The position numbers were made by a program, and so were the translations under genes. From Halarchaeum grantii (GTDB lineage: Archaea; Halobacteriota; Halobacteria; Halobacteriales; Halobacteriaceae): a stretch of 64,000 nt of DNA. Location of the stretch: the NCBI RefSeq assembly GCF_014647455.2, contig NZ_BMPF01000005.1, positions 109,961-173,960 of the forward strand, read 5' to 3'. The notes beneath the pieces are model-generated. The model was not told where the DNA came from. It searched no databases and was given only the letters and a program-made list of their open reading frames with translations. Below, in pieces: positions 18,060 through 26,847 of this stretch (within the stretch, counting starts at the first letter, position 1; each line of letters starts with the position of its first letter).

Positions 18060-18977
18060 TCAGCTCCCCGCGTCGCGTTCGGCCTCGATCTCGCGCGCCC
18101 GAGCGAGAACGGCGTCGTCGTCGACGTGCTCGAGGAGTCGCTTCTGGCCGCGCTCGGCCGCCGCCGCGAGCGCCTCGGCGTCGCGATACGTGTCGAGTCG
18201 GCGGTCGATCTCCCGCTCGCGGACTGCGGCGACGCGCTCCTCCTCGAGGTCGACGTCGTCGGGAACGCGCTCCGCGAACCAGTCGCGCCACGTGTCGCGC
18301 TCCGTCCACTCGCCGCTCAGGTCCGCCTCGCGGCGCACCCAGTCGTAGTGGTCGGCGACGGCGTCCGGATAGCCGCGCTCGCGCCGGACGTCCGCGAGGA
18401 GCGTGCGCGCGGTGCGCGCGCCCTGCCCGGCGGCCATGATCGCCTGCGCGTCCGCCGTGCTCGTCGGCGACGCGACGTAGACGCCGTCGATGGGCGTCCG
18501 GCCGTCCGCGTCCGGGTAGTCGCGGTCGAAGTGCTCGTGGGTCTCCCCGTCGTGCTCGTGCGACTCGAACATCGCGTCTGTATCGCCGAGCGCGCGGAGG
18601 TAGTCGCCGTCGTAGCGGGTCGCGGCGACGACGCGGCGCGCCGTCAACTCCCGGCCGTCCTGCGTCTCGACGGCGAAGCCGTCGCCGTCGCGCGTCACGG
18701 TCTCTACGAGGTCAGCGACGAGGTCGGCACCCGCCTCCGCGACGTGCTCGTGCAGCAGGCCGTAGAACGTCTCGATGTCGATGCCCGCGGGGAAGCCGAG
18801 GTAGTTCTCGAGGTACGCACAGCGCCGGAGGGAGGCGGTCCCACGGTCGAAGACGGCGGTGTCGAGGCCGTAGCGCGCCGTGAAGACGGCGGCCGAACAG
18901 CCGGCGGGGCCGCCGCCGACCACGACGACGTCGCGGTCGAACTCGTCCTCGTCGTCGGCCTCGTCTACGTTCGGCAT
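18060..18977 (-). CDS. FAD-dependent oxidoreductase, thioredoxin-reductase-like, without CxxC
   Basis: A 305-residue flavoprotein. The N-terminal dinucleotide fold has DVVVVGGGPAGCSAAVFTA; a second FAD-contact region is GVYVASPTSTADAQAIMAAGQG near residue 175. The redox-active Cys pair of thioredoxin reductases is missing. The C-terminal 110 residues form a charged helical extension instead of the usual compact fold. It starts two bases after the siderophore-binding protein gene, so it is probably in the same iron-regulated operon. Reductive iron release from siderophores is a reasonable guess. Confidence 0.75.
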   Translation of the reverse strand: MPNVDEADDEDEFDRDVVVVGGGPAGCSAAVFTARYGLDTAVFDRGTASLRRCAYLENYLGFPAGIDIETFYGLLHEHVAEAGADLVADLVETVTRDGDGFAVETQDGRELTARRVVAATRYDGDYLRALGDTDAMFESHEHDGETHEHFDRDYPDADGRTPIDGVYVASPTSTADAQAIMAAGQGARTARTLLADVRRERGYPDAVADHYDWVRREADLSGEWTERDTWRDWFAERVPDDVDLEEERVAAVREREIDRRLDTYRDAEALAAAAERGQKRLLEHVDDDAVLARAREIEAERDAGS

Positions 18978-18979
18978 CG

Positions 18980-20179
18980 TCAGCGCTCCCCGTTGATGAC
19001 GTCCGCGACGCGCTGGCGGTCGAAGAACTGCTCGCTCTCGGGAATCTCGGGATACGGCCCCTCAGTGTACGTGGGCCACTCGCCGAAGACGTCGGGGTAG
19101 AGCTGTTTGGCCGTCATCTCCAGCTGGAAGAGGTTGAGGACGGGGCCCTGGTAGCGGCCGCCCTGCGGGTAGATATTGCCGTTCTCGACGGCGGGAATCG
19201 TCGCGCCGACGGGGTCGTCTTCGAGCGACGACCGGATCGCCGCCATGTCGTAGCTCGGGTGGAGGCCGCCGAAGACGAGGATGACGTCGGGGTTCGCCTC
19301 CGCGAGCGACTCCATGTCCACCCGCGAGCCGGACGTCACGTCGTCGCCGAACGCGTCCACCGGCTCGAACGGGCGGACGTGCGCGCTGAGGAAGCCGGGC
19401 GTGTCGACGTTGTAGACGTAGGGCGCGGCGGGGTCGCTGAACCCGCCCATGACGATGCTCGGGCGCTCCGCCTCTGCCGGGAGGCCCGACTCGATGCGGT
19501 CGAGCACGTCGTCGTGAATCGCGGCGAGCGCGTCGTACTTGGCCTCGTCCTCGAAGACCTGCGCGACCTTCTCGAACTGCTCCCAGAGCGTGTAGTACTC
19601 GTACGCGTCGGCGTAGGCCGCCGGTGGCTCGGAGTGGCTGTCGCTGAACGTGTTGCCGAACCACGGCCCGACGTTCTCGCTGATCTCCGCGATGTCCTCA
19701 ACGGTCCAGTCGTCGAGCGCGACGACGCTCGCGGGGTCGGCGAGGTGGACGTCGCTGTCGAGTTCGTAGAGTTTCTCCTTCGAGGTGGTCCACGAGGAGT
19801 AGCGGCCGGTCCAGTCGAGTTCGACGCCGGGGAGGCGCGGCGTGAACTGGTTCCAGAGCGCGTCGTAGTAGTCGGGCGCGTGCAGCGCGTTCACGTCGTT
19901 CCCGCGTCCGAGCGCGAACGCCATGCCCGCGAGGTGGGTGAGCCGCGTGAAGATCGTCTCCGGGACGGCCTCGAACGTCACCTCCCCCATCGGCGCCATC
20001 GACACCGTGTACGAGGCGTCGGCGGTCGCCTCGGTGGACGTGGAGTCGCTCGGTGTCGTCGTTTCGTCGGCTCCGGTGCCAGTACAGCCGGCGAGGAGGC
20101 CCCCGCCGAGGACTGCGCCGCCGTACGTCAGGTAGTCCCGACGCGTCGGGGCGTCGCGACCGGTGGCGTCTCGTGCCAT
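18980..20179 (-). CDS. Siderophore/iron ABC transporter substrate-binding lipoprotein
   Basis: A 399-residue FepB/BtuF-like binding protein. A signal region with RRDYLTYGGAVLGGGLLAGC ends in a lipobox Cys, followed by a Thr/Ser-rich linker typical of haloarchaeal lipoproteins. The body has two lobes; ANPDVILVFGGLHPSYD is the usual strand-loop of the class. No permease or ATPase gene lies next to it, so the transporter core must be elsewhere. The start at 20179 is almost leaderless relative to the TATA element at about 20200-20209, with a DtxR-like box between them. Confidence 0.85.
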   Translation of the reverse strand: MARDATGRDAPTRRDYLTYGGAVLGGGLLAGCTGTGADETTTPSDSTSTEATADASYTVSMAPMGEVTFEAVPETIFTRLTHLAGMAFALGRGNDVNALHAPDYYDALWNQFTPRLPGVELDWTGRYSSWTTSKEKLYELDSDVHLADPASVVALDDWTVEDIAEISENVGPWFGNTFSDSHSEPPAAYADAYEYYTLWEQFEKVAQVFEDEAKYDALAAIHDDVLDRIESGLPAEAERPSIVMGGFSDPAAPYVYNVDTPGFLSAHVRPFEPVDAFGDDVTSGSRVDMESLAEANPDVILVFGGLHPSYDMAAIRSSLEDDPVGATIPAVENGNIYPQGGRYQGPVLNLFQLEMTAKQLYPDVFGEWPTYTEGPYPEIPESEQFFDRQRVADVINGER

Positions 20180-20184
20180 AGGAA

Positions 20185-20198
20185 TTAGGCTAGCCTAA
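20185..20198. promoter_or_regulatory. DtxR/SirR-type iron box at the siderophore-gene promoter
   Basis: TTAGGCTAGCCTAA is a perfect 14-bp palindrome very close to the DtxR/IdeR iron-box consensus. It lies between a minus-strand TATA element (TTTATATTTTT, about 20199-20209) and the ATG at 20179, covering the expected transcription start. This suits repression by an iron-loaded DtxR-family regulator. Confidence 0.75.
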
Positions 20199-20404
20199 AA
20201 ATATAAAACGCTTCCGGGATTTAGGCAGGCCAAAAGTAAGGGCGGGCCGGGGCCCGCGCGGAACCCCACAGTGCGGACACGCCGCGTCGGGTGCCGTGAT
20301 GGCCGCGACGGCGGCGTCCATCGTCTCGCGGACCGCGTCGAACGCCCCCCATCGAGGTGGGCGCGAAGGTCGCGGGTCGTCGAGGGGGACGGTGAGTCGT
20401 CCAT
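20190..20404 (-). pseudogene. Possible frameshifted small Cys protein
   Basis: From ATG 20404 the minus strand reads MDDSPSPSTTRDLRAHLDG and then turns basic and unlikely. In another frame, right after a run of six Gs (plus 20345-20350), an acidic, plausible sequence continues: AFDAVRETMDAAVAAI, then APDAACPHCGVPRG. One extra G in the run would join them into a protein of about 70 residues with one CxxC. The open frame ends inside the iron-box region. It is either a decayed gene or a homopolymer sequencing error. Confidence 0.3.
20221..20234. promoter_or_regulatory. Second, imperfect iron box
   Basis: TTAGGCAGGCCAAA is one arm mismatch away from the palindrome at 20185 and lies 36 bases further upstream on the other side of the TATA element, so two regulator dimers could flank the promoter. 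Confidence 0.5.
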
Positions 20405-21057
20405 CGGGTAGCCGTCTCCGGGACACTCTCGCCCGCCGTAGCTCGATCTTTTCAGGTTCGGCTAAATGGACGTCACGGAGGGAAACATCGAAGGAATAGT
20501 GGCGGGCATCGCGCCACGCGACGGCGGGGAGACGGGGTGAGCGTGAACTCGATATACACATACGTAATCCGTCTGTTAATCGTAGCTACCAAATACGTTA
20601 TATTATAGAGACGGCCGACGTGACGGCCACGTTTCGAGAGCGGTGACGAATCGCTTCGAACGCGGGGCCACGTTCGATACGGCGCCTAGCCGCCTCGCGT
20701 TAGCGTGGCTTGACACCGCTATGGGAACGAATAGCGGCTCTCGGCGGTACAATGATGGCGTGGGCCGACGCGGACGGGGTCGAGGCGTTCGATAGTCGTG
20801 AGGTCGACGGCTCCGGTCGTCTGCGGCAGAGATAGATGCGCTATCGGCGTCGACAGCGCGGCGGGAAAGAGCGCTCGCACGTCGCGTCGACATCGCGATC
20901 AATACGGCCCAGTCGCCGTCCGTGAGCGCGTTACTCCGCGAAGTCCTCTCGAAAAAGGAGATAGTTGATATAGTAGAGGGGTCGTATAGGGTGAACATTG
21001 AATGTCGCGTGACGTGGGGGTCGAGAGCCGCCGTGGTTACGGTCGACGGCACAGCCC
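20405..21057. other. Intergenic stretch without a supported gene
   Basis: Holds a weak DtxR-like element on the minus strand (TTTAGCCGAACCTGAA, plus 20450-20465), an A/T-rich block at about 20550-20610, and a second A/T-rich block at 20950-21000. Open frames here have non-haloarchaeal composition (basic, Ser/Arg rich). No RNA gene is recognised. Confidence 0.5.
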
Positions 21058-21816
21058 TCAGCGGTGCGTCTCGGCGGCGACTTCGACGCCGGCGGCGACG
21101 AGCGCCTCGCGAATCGCCTCGGGGACGGCGGCGTCGGTGACGAGCAGGTCGATCGCGTCGTGTGAGGCGACGCGGAACGCGTGGCTCTCCGCGAACTTCG
21201 AGTGGTCGGCGACGAGGACGACGCGCGCCGCGTTCTCGATGAGCGCGCGCTTGGCCTGCGACTGCTGCATGTCGCGGGCGCTCAGGCCCTCACGGTCGAC
21301 GCCGTCCGTCCCCAAGAAGAGGACGTCCGCGTTCGTCTGCCGGACGCGCTCGTCCGTCCACGGGCCGACGCAGTCGTGGCCGTCCGGCCGATACGTCCCG
21401 CCGGTGAGGTGCGTCTCGTGGCCGCGTTCGGACAGCTCGTGCGCGATGGCGGGCATGCGCGTGACGGCCGTCATCGAGAGGTCCTCGGGCACCTGCTTCG
21501 CCACCTCGATGAGCGTCGACCCGCTGTCGAAGAACGCAACCTGCGTGTCGCGCACCTCCGCGACGGCGCGCTCGGCGATGGCGCGCTTCTCCTCGACGTT
21601 GTACACGCGTCGCGTCTCGTACGGGCGGCCGTGACTGATGACGGGCGTCGCGCCGCCGTGCGTCCGCTCGAGGAGACTGCGCTCCTCGAGGTCGCGGAGG
21701 TCGCGCCGGATGGTCGTCTCCGAGACGCCGATCTCGGTGGCTAACTCGGCGACCGAACAGCCGTCCCGGTCGTTGACCAGATCGACGATGGTCCGCTTCC
21801 GGCGTTCGGGGAGCAT
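21058..21816 (-). CDS. DeoR/GlpR-family transcriptional regulator
   Basis: A 252-residue repressor. The N-terminal winged helix-turn-helix is CSVAELATEIGVSETTIRRDLRDLE (residues about 19-43), followed by the family signature LERTHGGA. The C-terminal DeoR sensor domain has FFDSGSTLIEVAK and LGTDGVD..GLSARDMQQSQAKRALI, the sugar-phosphate-binding pattern. It is divergent from the aldolase-kinase-dehydrogenase operon and very likely controls it, with a sugar phosphate as inducer. The similar haloarchaeal GlpR controls sugar metabolism. Confidence 0.9.
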   Translation of the reverse strand: MLPERRKRTIVDLVNDRDGCSVAELATEIGVSETTIRRDLRDLEERSLLERTHGGATPVISHGRPYETRRVYNVEEKRAIAERAVAEVRDTQVAFFDSGSTLIEVAKQVPEDLSMTAVTRMPAIAHELSERGHETHLTGGTYRPDGHDCVGPWTDERVRQTNADVLFLGTDGVDREGLSARDMQQSQAKRALIENAARVVLVADHSKFAESHAFRVASHDAIDLLVTDAAVPEAIREALVAAGVEVAAETHR

Positions 21817-22193
21817 ACGTACGCATCGACTCCCGCGCGAATATACCTTTGCTCCCGTGGCGGGACACGACCCGTCGGTCGGTGCATCCTCCTCAAATAA
21901 CCCTATATTAACGGAAGGTACGCAGAAATAATCAGGGGGTGAGGTTTACAGCGCTATGCTCGTAACGAACGGTCGGGACGGGCCATCGGCGAGCGCAGTC
22001 GATGGAGAACCGACGCGCGCACGGCCGTCCGAACTCGGGCACCGGGTTCGGTGGTGACGGACTGGCGGGCGAGGCGTGGGCGCTCGGCCGTCGTTCCCGG
22101 TACGGACGGCCGAAAACAATCACGTGGCGTCGCGCTCGACGTGTCGGACGCCCGAGGAACAAGAGTCATTTACCCCGCCGTCCAGTATCCGGT
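21817..22193. promoter_or_regulatory. Divergent promoter region, regulator / sugar operon
   Basis: A 377-base gap between the regulator (minus) and the aldolase (plus). The only A/T-rich part is at 21885-21940 (AACCCTATATTAACGG, then AGAAATAATCAGGGGG), a plausible promoter core for one or both directions. The GC-rich stretch from 22000 to 22193 has an in-frame extension of the aldolase whose composition does not support coding. Confidence 0.45.
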
Positions 22194-23198
22194 ATGTCCC
22201 ACGACTCAGCCACGGCGCTCCGCGAGTGCTACGCGCACGCGAGGGACGGGCGATACGGGTTCTTCGCGAGCAACGTCACCCACTTCGAGGTGCTCGTCGG
22301 CCTCCTTCGGGGAAGCGCGAGCGCGCGCTCGGACCTCGTCGTCCAACTCGGCGAGGAGGAGGCGGCGTTCTTCGGTGACGGCGACCCGGCCGCCGGCGTG
22401 CGCGTGTTCGGCGCGTGCCTCGACGCCTTCGCCGCGCGCTACGACATCGACGTCTACTGCAACATCGACCACATCCACCTCCCGGAGAGCGTCGGCTTCC
22501 TCGAGGCCGCGCTCGACTCGGGCGTCCCGGACTCCGTGATGGTCGACGCCTCCGACGAGGCCTTCGAGCGCAACGTCGAACTGGTCGCGGACGCCGTCGA
22601 GCGCGTCGGCGACGACGTGCTCGTCGAGGCCGAACTCGGCCGCATCGCTGGCGTCGAGGGCGGCACGGAGACGCCGGACGACGAGGCCTTCTACACGGAC
22701 CCCGACGACGCCGTCGAGTTCGTCGAGCGGACGGGCGTCGACCTGCTCGCGGTGTCAATCGGCACCCAGCACGGCGTCGCGTCCGGGCGCGACCTCGACG
22801 TCCGCCCCGACCTCGCCGCCGACATCGACGCCGCGCTCCGGGACGCCGGCCACGAGACCGGGCTCGTCGTCCACGGCGCCTCCGGCCTCTCCGACGAGCG
22901 CATCCGCGAGCTGCTCGAGGCCGGCGTCTGCAAGTTCAACAAGAACACGCGTTACCAGTACGAGTTCGCGCGCACGCAAGCGGACTTCTACCACGAGCAC
23001 GCGGACGCGATCCGCCCGCCCGAGGGCGTCCCCGACGACCGCGACGGGTTCTTCGCGGACAGCGACTGGTCGCCCGAGAAGGCGCAGTTCCACCCGCACG
23101 TCGTCTCCGAGGAGGTTCGGGACCGCATCGCGTCGGTGATGGCCGACCTCTGTGAGCTGACCGGGAGCGCGGGCGAGAGCCTGCACGAGACGCGATGA
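22194..23198 (+). CDS. Class II (zinc) fructose/tagatose-bisphosphate aldolase-like protein
   Basis: A 334-residue TIM-barrel aldolase-like protein. Metal ligands are suggested by CNIDHIHLPES (the family DH motif near residue 90), EAELGRIAGVEGG, SIGTQHGV and LVVHGASGL; KFNKNTRYQ matches the phosphate-binding end of FbaA/GatY/KbaY. The C-terminal extension with PHVVSEEVRDRIASVM is typical. It begins an operon with an FGGY kinase and a 2-hydroxyacid dehydrogenase, so it probably splits the phosphorylated product of that kinase instead of serving glycolysis. ATG at 22194 was chosen because upstream sequence lacks coding character. Confidence 0.8.
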   Translation: MSHDSATALRECYAHARDGRYGFFASNVTHFEVLVGLLRGSASARSDLVVQLGEEEAAFFGDGDPAAGVRVFGACLDAFAARYDIDVYCNIDHIHLPESVGFLEAALDSGVPDSVMVDASDEAFERNVELVADAVERVGDDVLVEAELGRIAGVEGGTETPDDEAFYTDPDDAVEFVERTGVDLLAVSIGTQHGVASGRDLDVRPDLAADIDAALRDAGHETGLVVHGASGLSDERIRELLEAGVCKFNKNTRYQYEFARTQADFYHEHADAIRPPEGVPDDRDGFFADSDWSPEKAQFHPHVVSEEVRDRIASVMADLCELTGSAGESLHETR

Positions 23199-24694
23199 GC
23201 GAGGCGGAGCCCGTCCTCGTCGGCATCGACGCGGGGCTGACGAACGTCACGGTGACGGCGTTCGACCCGTCGGGCGCGGCGCTCGCGAGCGCGTCCCGGG
23301 ACACGCCGACGGCTGAGGCGGCGCGCGGGCGCGACGAGCAGGACCATGACCGCCTCTGGGGCGTCGTCTGCGAGGCGACGGCGGCGGTCGTCGCGGACGA
23401 CGCGGTCAGCCGGGACGCCATCGCGGGCGTCGGCGTCGCCGGGCACGGCCACGGCCTCTACGGCCTCGGCGCCGACGGCGAGCCGGTCTGCGGCATCAAG
23501 TCCACGGACAGCCGCGCGCTCGACGCGCTCTCGGACGCACAGCGCGAGGCGGCGACCGAGCGCCTCGGCTGGAAGCCGTTCGGCGCGGACCCGTTCAGCC
23601 TCCTCGTCTGGCTCCGCGAGCACGACCCCGAGACCTACGAGCGCCTCGACACCGTGCTGTTCTCGAAGGACGTCCTCACCCACCGGCTCACCGGCGAGCG
23701 CGTCACCGACACCTCCGAGGGGAGCGTCTTCTACGGGCCGGACGGCGACTACGACGAGCGCGTCTTCGAGGCGCTCGACGTCGCGGCGGCGTTCGACGCG
23801 CTGCCGTCCGTCGTCCCGAGCACCGACGCCTGCGGGACGGTGACGGCCGGGGCGAGCGAGCGGACCGGGCTCCCCGAGGGGACGCCGGTCGCCACGGGGC
23901 TCCACGACGTCGCCGCGTGCACGCTCGGCGCGGGCATCGTCGATCCCGGTGACGGCCTCGTCATCCTCGGGACGTGGGGCCAGAGCGTCGCCGTCCTCGA
24001 CGACCCCGACGACGGGGACGCCGGCCTGCCGCGTCGCTACCTCGACGGGTGGCTGCGCTACGAGGGCGTGCGCGCGGGCGCGGCCTGCCTCGAGTGGTTC
24101 GTCGAGAACTGCGGGAGCGACTGGCGCCGCGAGGCCGCAGAGCGCGGCGTCTCCCCGTACGTCGTCTACGAGGAGGCCATCGAGGACATCCCGCCGGGCG
24201 CGAACGGCCTCGTCTTCCACCCCTACCTCGAGGGGGCGACGGACGCGCCGAACAGCACGGGCGGGTTCTACGGCCTCCGCCTCGAACACACGGACGCGCA
24301 CATGCTCCGGGCCGTCTACGAGGGCATCGCGGTGACACAGGCGCGCGGACTCGACGCGATCACGTCCGACCTCGACGCGATCCGGCTGACCGGCGGGGGC
24401 GCGCGGAGCGCGACGTGGGCGCAGATGGTCGCGGACATCTCGACGCGACCGGTACAGGTGCCCTCGGAGCGCGAGACGGGGGCGCTCGGTGCGGCGCTCT
24501 GCGGCGGCGTCGCCGCCGACGTCTATCCGGACGCCGACGCGGCGGTCGAGCGCGCGGTCGGCACGGCGGCCCGCTACGATCCCGACCCGGCGACGGAGTC
24601 CCAGTATCGGACGCTCGGCGAGGCGTTCTCGCAGATCGCAGACGCGATGGCCGAGCCGTGGGAAACACTCAAGACCCTAGGCGAAACACGATAG
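23195..24694 (+). CDS. FGGY-family carbohydrate kinase
   Basis: A 499-residue kinase with the actin-like ATPase fold: VLVGIDAGLTNVTVTAFD at the N-terminus (phosphate-1 motif), GVGVAGHGHGLYGL, a central GTPVATGLHDVAACTLGAG (the D for catalysis lies in the LHD segment) and adenosine motif LTGGGARSATWAQMVAD. Substrate is a sugar or polyol such as xylulose, erythritol or a ketonic acid; the sequence does not decide. The ATG start overlaps the aldolase stop, so both are translationally coupled. Confidence 0.85.
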   Translation: MSEAEPVLVGIDAGLTNVTVTAFDPSGAALASASRDTPTAEAARGRDEQDHDRLWGVVCEATAAVVADDAVSRDAIAGVGVAGHGHGLYGLGADGEPVCGIKSTDSRALDALSDAQREAATERLGWKPFGADPFSLLVWLREHDPETYERLDTVLFSKDVLTHRLTGERVTDTSEGSVFYGPDGDYDERVFEALDVAAAFDALPSVVPSTDACGTVTAGASERTGLPEGTPVATGLHDVAACTLGAGIVDPGDGLVILGTWGQSVAVLDDPDDGDAGLPRRYLDGWLRYEGVRAGAACLEWFVENCGSDWRREAAERGVSPYVVYEEAIEDIPPGANGLVFHPYLEGATDAPNSTGGFYGLRLEHTDAHMLRAVYEGIAVTQARGLDAITSDLDAIRLTGGGARSATWAQMVADISTRPVQVPSERETGALGAALCGGVAADVYPDADAAVERAVGTAARYDPDPATESQYRTLGEAFSQIADAMAEPWETLKTLGETR

Positions 24695-24698
24695 CGTG

Positions 24699-25727
24699 AT
24701 GGAGTTACTACTCTGTGGTGACCCGCAGCAGCCGAGCGAGTACATGCACGAAGCCCTCGGCCGCCTCGAGTCGCGCGGCGTGACGTTCGAGCGGATGGAC
24801 TGGATGGGCGACGCCTCGCCCACCGAGTTCCGGAACGTCACGATGGACATGGAGGCCGACGGGCCGGGCAGCTACGACACGGACGCAATTGCGGCGAACC
24901 TCGACGGCGTGGACGGCCTCGTCGTCCACAAGGCCCCGGTGTCGCGCGAGCTCGTCGAGGGCGCGGACCTCTCGGTGGTCGCGGCGGCGCGCGGCGGCAC
25001 CGAGAACGTCGACGTCGAGGCCTGCCGCGAGAACGGCGTGACTGTCCTCCACGCGCCCGGGCGGAACCGCGACGCCGTCGCGGACTACGCGGTGTCGATG
25101 CTCCTCTCGCGTTTCCGCGAGATCCCGTTCAACCACGCCGACCTCTCCGGTGGGGAGTGGAACCAGGTCTTCGACCCCGACGAACTGCCGCCGGACGTCC
25201 GCACGACGACGGTCGGCATCGTCGGCTTCGGACACATCGGCCGCGGCGTCGCCGACCGCCTCGCCGGCTTCGACCCAGACCTCCTCGTCCACGACCCGTA
25301 CGTCGACGACGCGGAAATCCGCGAGCGCGGCGCGGAGCCCGCGTCCCTCGACCGGCTGCTCGGCGAGTCGGACGCCGTCACGCTCCACGTCCGGCTCTCC
25401 GAGGAGACCGAGGGGATGCTCGGCCGCGAGGAGTTCGAGGCGATGAACGACGCGGGCTTCCTCGTCAACACTGCGCGCGGCGGCCTCGTCGAGACGGACG
25501 CGCTCGTCGACGCCGTCACCGAGGGCGACATCGCGGGCGCCGCACTCGACGTCTTCGAGGAGGAGCCGATTCCGGACGGCCACCCGCTCCTCGATCTCGA
25601 TGGGGTGGTCCTGACGCCGCACGTCGCCGGCTCGACGCGCGACGCCGTCCTCGGCGGCCCGCGCATCATCGCCTCGCAGCTCGAGGCGTACCTCGACGGC
25701 GAGACGCCCGAACACACCGTCGAGTAG
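24699..25727 (+). CDS. D-2-hydroxyacid dehydrogenase (SerA/GhrB-like)
   Basis: A 342-residue NAD(P)-dependent dehydrogenase. The nucleotide-binding motif is GIVGFGHIGRGVA (about residue 165), with family signatures LVNTARGGLVETDAL and the catalytic triad region: Arg near 230, Glu in VFEEEPIPDGHPL, His in TPHVAGSTRDA. The N-terminal part (FRNVTMDMEADGPGSYD) is longer than in SerA. As the third gene of the operon it could oxidise the starting hydroxy-acid or sugar acid. ATG at 24699 was chosen; a GTG three bases earlier is possible. Confidence 0.85.
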   Translation: MELLLCGDPQQPSEYMHEALGRLESRGVTFERMDWMGDASPTEFRNVTMDMEADGPGSYDTDAIAANLDGVDGLVVHKAPVSRELVEGADLSVVAAARGGTENVDVEACRENGVTVLHAPGRNRDAVADYAVSMLLSRFREIPFNHADLSGGEWNQVFDPDELPPDVRTTTVGIVGFGHIGRGVADRLAGFDPDLLVHDPYVDDAEIRERGAEPASLDRLLGESDAVTLHVRLSEETEGMLGREEFEAMNDAGFLVNTARGGLVETDALVDAVTEGDIAGAALDVFEEEPIPDGHPLLDLDGVVLTPHVAGSTRDAVLGGPRIIASQLEAYLDGETPEHTVE

Positions 25728-25907
25728 GGACGCGCCATCGTGGCGTCACGGCCGACGGCGGCGGAGAGCGTATCACGGGCAGGCCGACGTCGTGGTCCGT
25801 GCCGACGCGTCCGCCGACGCGGAACGCTCGGTTCGCGGGGGGTGGTGTTCTACAGGTACAGTTCCGTATCCGCGGTGGTCGCCACCGAGGAGCGCGCCGG
25901 AGCGGAG

Positions 25908-26342
25908 CTACCCGGCGAGGCGACTGCGGGCGTAGCCCTGCGCGTACGCGCCGAGGAACATGCCCGCGACCGCCCAGAGGACGGGCAGGTTCCCGATGCC
26001 GACGCTGGCGTAGGCGGCGCCCGGGCAGATACCCGAAATCCCCCAGCCGACGCCGAACACCGCGCCGCCGAGGACGACGTTGCGGTCCATGGCCTTGACG
26101 CGCCGCGTGTACGCGCGGCCGGTGAGCGGCGCGCGCTCGAGGAAGGTCGTCCCGACGAAGAACGCGAGTCCCGTCACGACGGCGGCGCCGCCCATGACGA
26201 AGAGGAGACCGAGGTCCTCGAACTGGAGGAAGTCGAGGACGACTTCGGGTTTCGCCATCCCGCTGACGGCGAGCCCGAGTCCGAAGACGAGCCCACCAGC
26301 GAACACGACGGGCGCGAACAGCGCGCTCTCGCGCTCGCTCAT
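25908..26342 (-). CDS. YeeE/YedE (TsuA-like) sulfur transporter half, downstream
   Basis: A 144-residue membrane protein with four helices. GISGICPGAAYASVG near residue 110 contains the conserved Cys used for thiosulfate relay in YeeE-type channels, and the first helix pair has LGLAVSGMAKPEVVLDFL. It overlaps the upstream sister gene by four bases; the two short proteins presumably pair to form one YeeE-like channel importing thiosulfate or persulfide sulfur. Adjacent genes handle sulfane sulfur, which supports this. Confidence 0.85.
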   Translation of the reverse strand: MSERESALFAPVVFAGGLVFGLGLAVSGMAKPEVVLDFLQFEDLGLLFVMGGAAVVTGLAFFVGTTFLERAPLTGRAYTRRVKAMDRNVVLGGAVFGVGWGISGICPGAAYASVGIGNLPVLWAVAGMFLGAYAQGYARSRLAG

Positions 26343-26845
26343 GGACTCACCCCGAGCGCGGCGACGAGTTGTGCGGTGCCGATGGCGAACGCCATGAACG
26401 TCGCGACGTTCGCGAGCGACGTCCCGGAGAGCGACCCGACGCCGCAGACGCCGTGCCCGCTCGTACAGCCCTTCCCGAGGCGCGTGCCAACTCCCACTAG
26501 GAGGCCGCCGCCGAGCAGGCGCCACCACTGGACGCCCGTCGTCCACGCGCCGGGATCGGGTGCGAGGACGAACCCCCAGACGGCCGCACCGGCGACGATA
26601 CCGAGCGTGAAGACGACGCGCCAGTCGCGCGACTGCACGTACTCGTGGCGGTTGAAGCGCTCGACACCCGAGACGTAGGAGAGCGTGGACTCGAGGAACG
26701 TGCTCGCGCCGGCGATGATGCCCGTCGAGAGGTAGATGACGGCGGCACCGAGGCCGACCAGCGCGCCGCCCGCGAGATACGGGAGGATTCCCCTCGGGAA
26801 GAGCGAGTCGAGCCCGAGCGCGAGGAGCGGTGTGAACGCGCTCAT
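26339..26845 (-). CDS. YeeE/YedE (TsuA-like) sulfur transporter half, upstream
   Basis: A 168-residue membrane protein. It carries the family motif GKGCTSGHGVCG (residues about 124-135) with two conserved Cys, plus STGIIAGASTFLES in an earlier helix. Together with the following gene it gives the duplicated half-channel arrangement of sulfur-compound transporters. It lies just downstream of the rhodanese-MBL gene (two bases after its stop) and is in the same operon. Confidence 0.87.
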   Translation of the reverse strand: MSAFTPLLALGLDSLFPRGILPYLAGGALVGLGAAVIYLSTGIIAGASTFLESTLSYVSGVERFNRHEYVQSRDWRVVFTLGIVAGAAVWGFVLAPDPGAWTTGVQWWRLLGGGLLVGVGTRLGKGCTSGHGVCGVGSLSGTSLANVATFMAFAIGTAQLVAALGVSP

Positions 26846-26847
26846 GA

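Noticed and set aside
20603..21052. Minus-strand open frame of 149 codons
   Set aside because: Basic, Ser/Arg/Pro-rich composition, no motif, and it overlaps promoter-like A/T-rich DNA.
22002..22193. N-terminal extension of the aldolase to an ATG at 22002
   Set aside because: The extra 64 residues are Arg/Gly rich and unlike haloarchaeal proteins, and the family starts near MSHDSATALRE.
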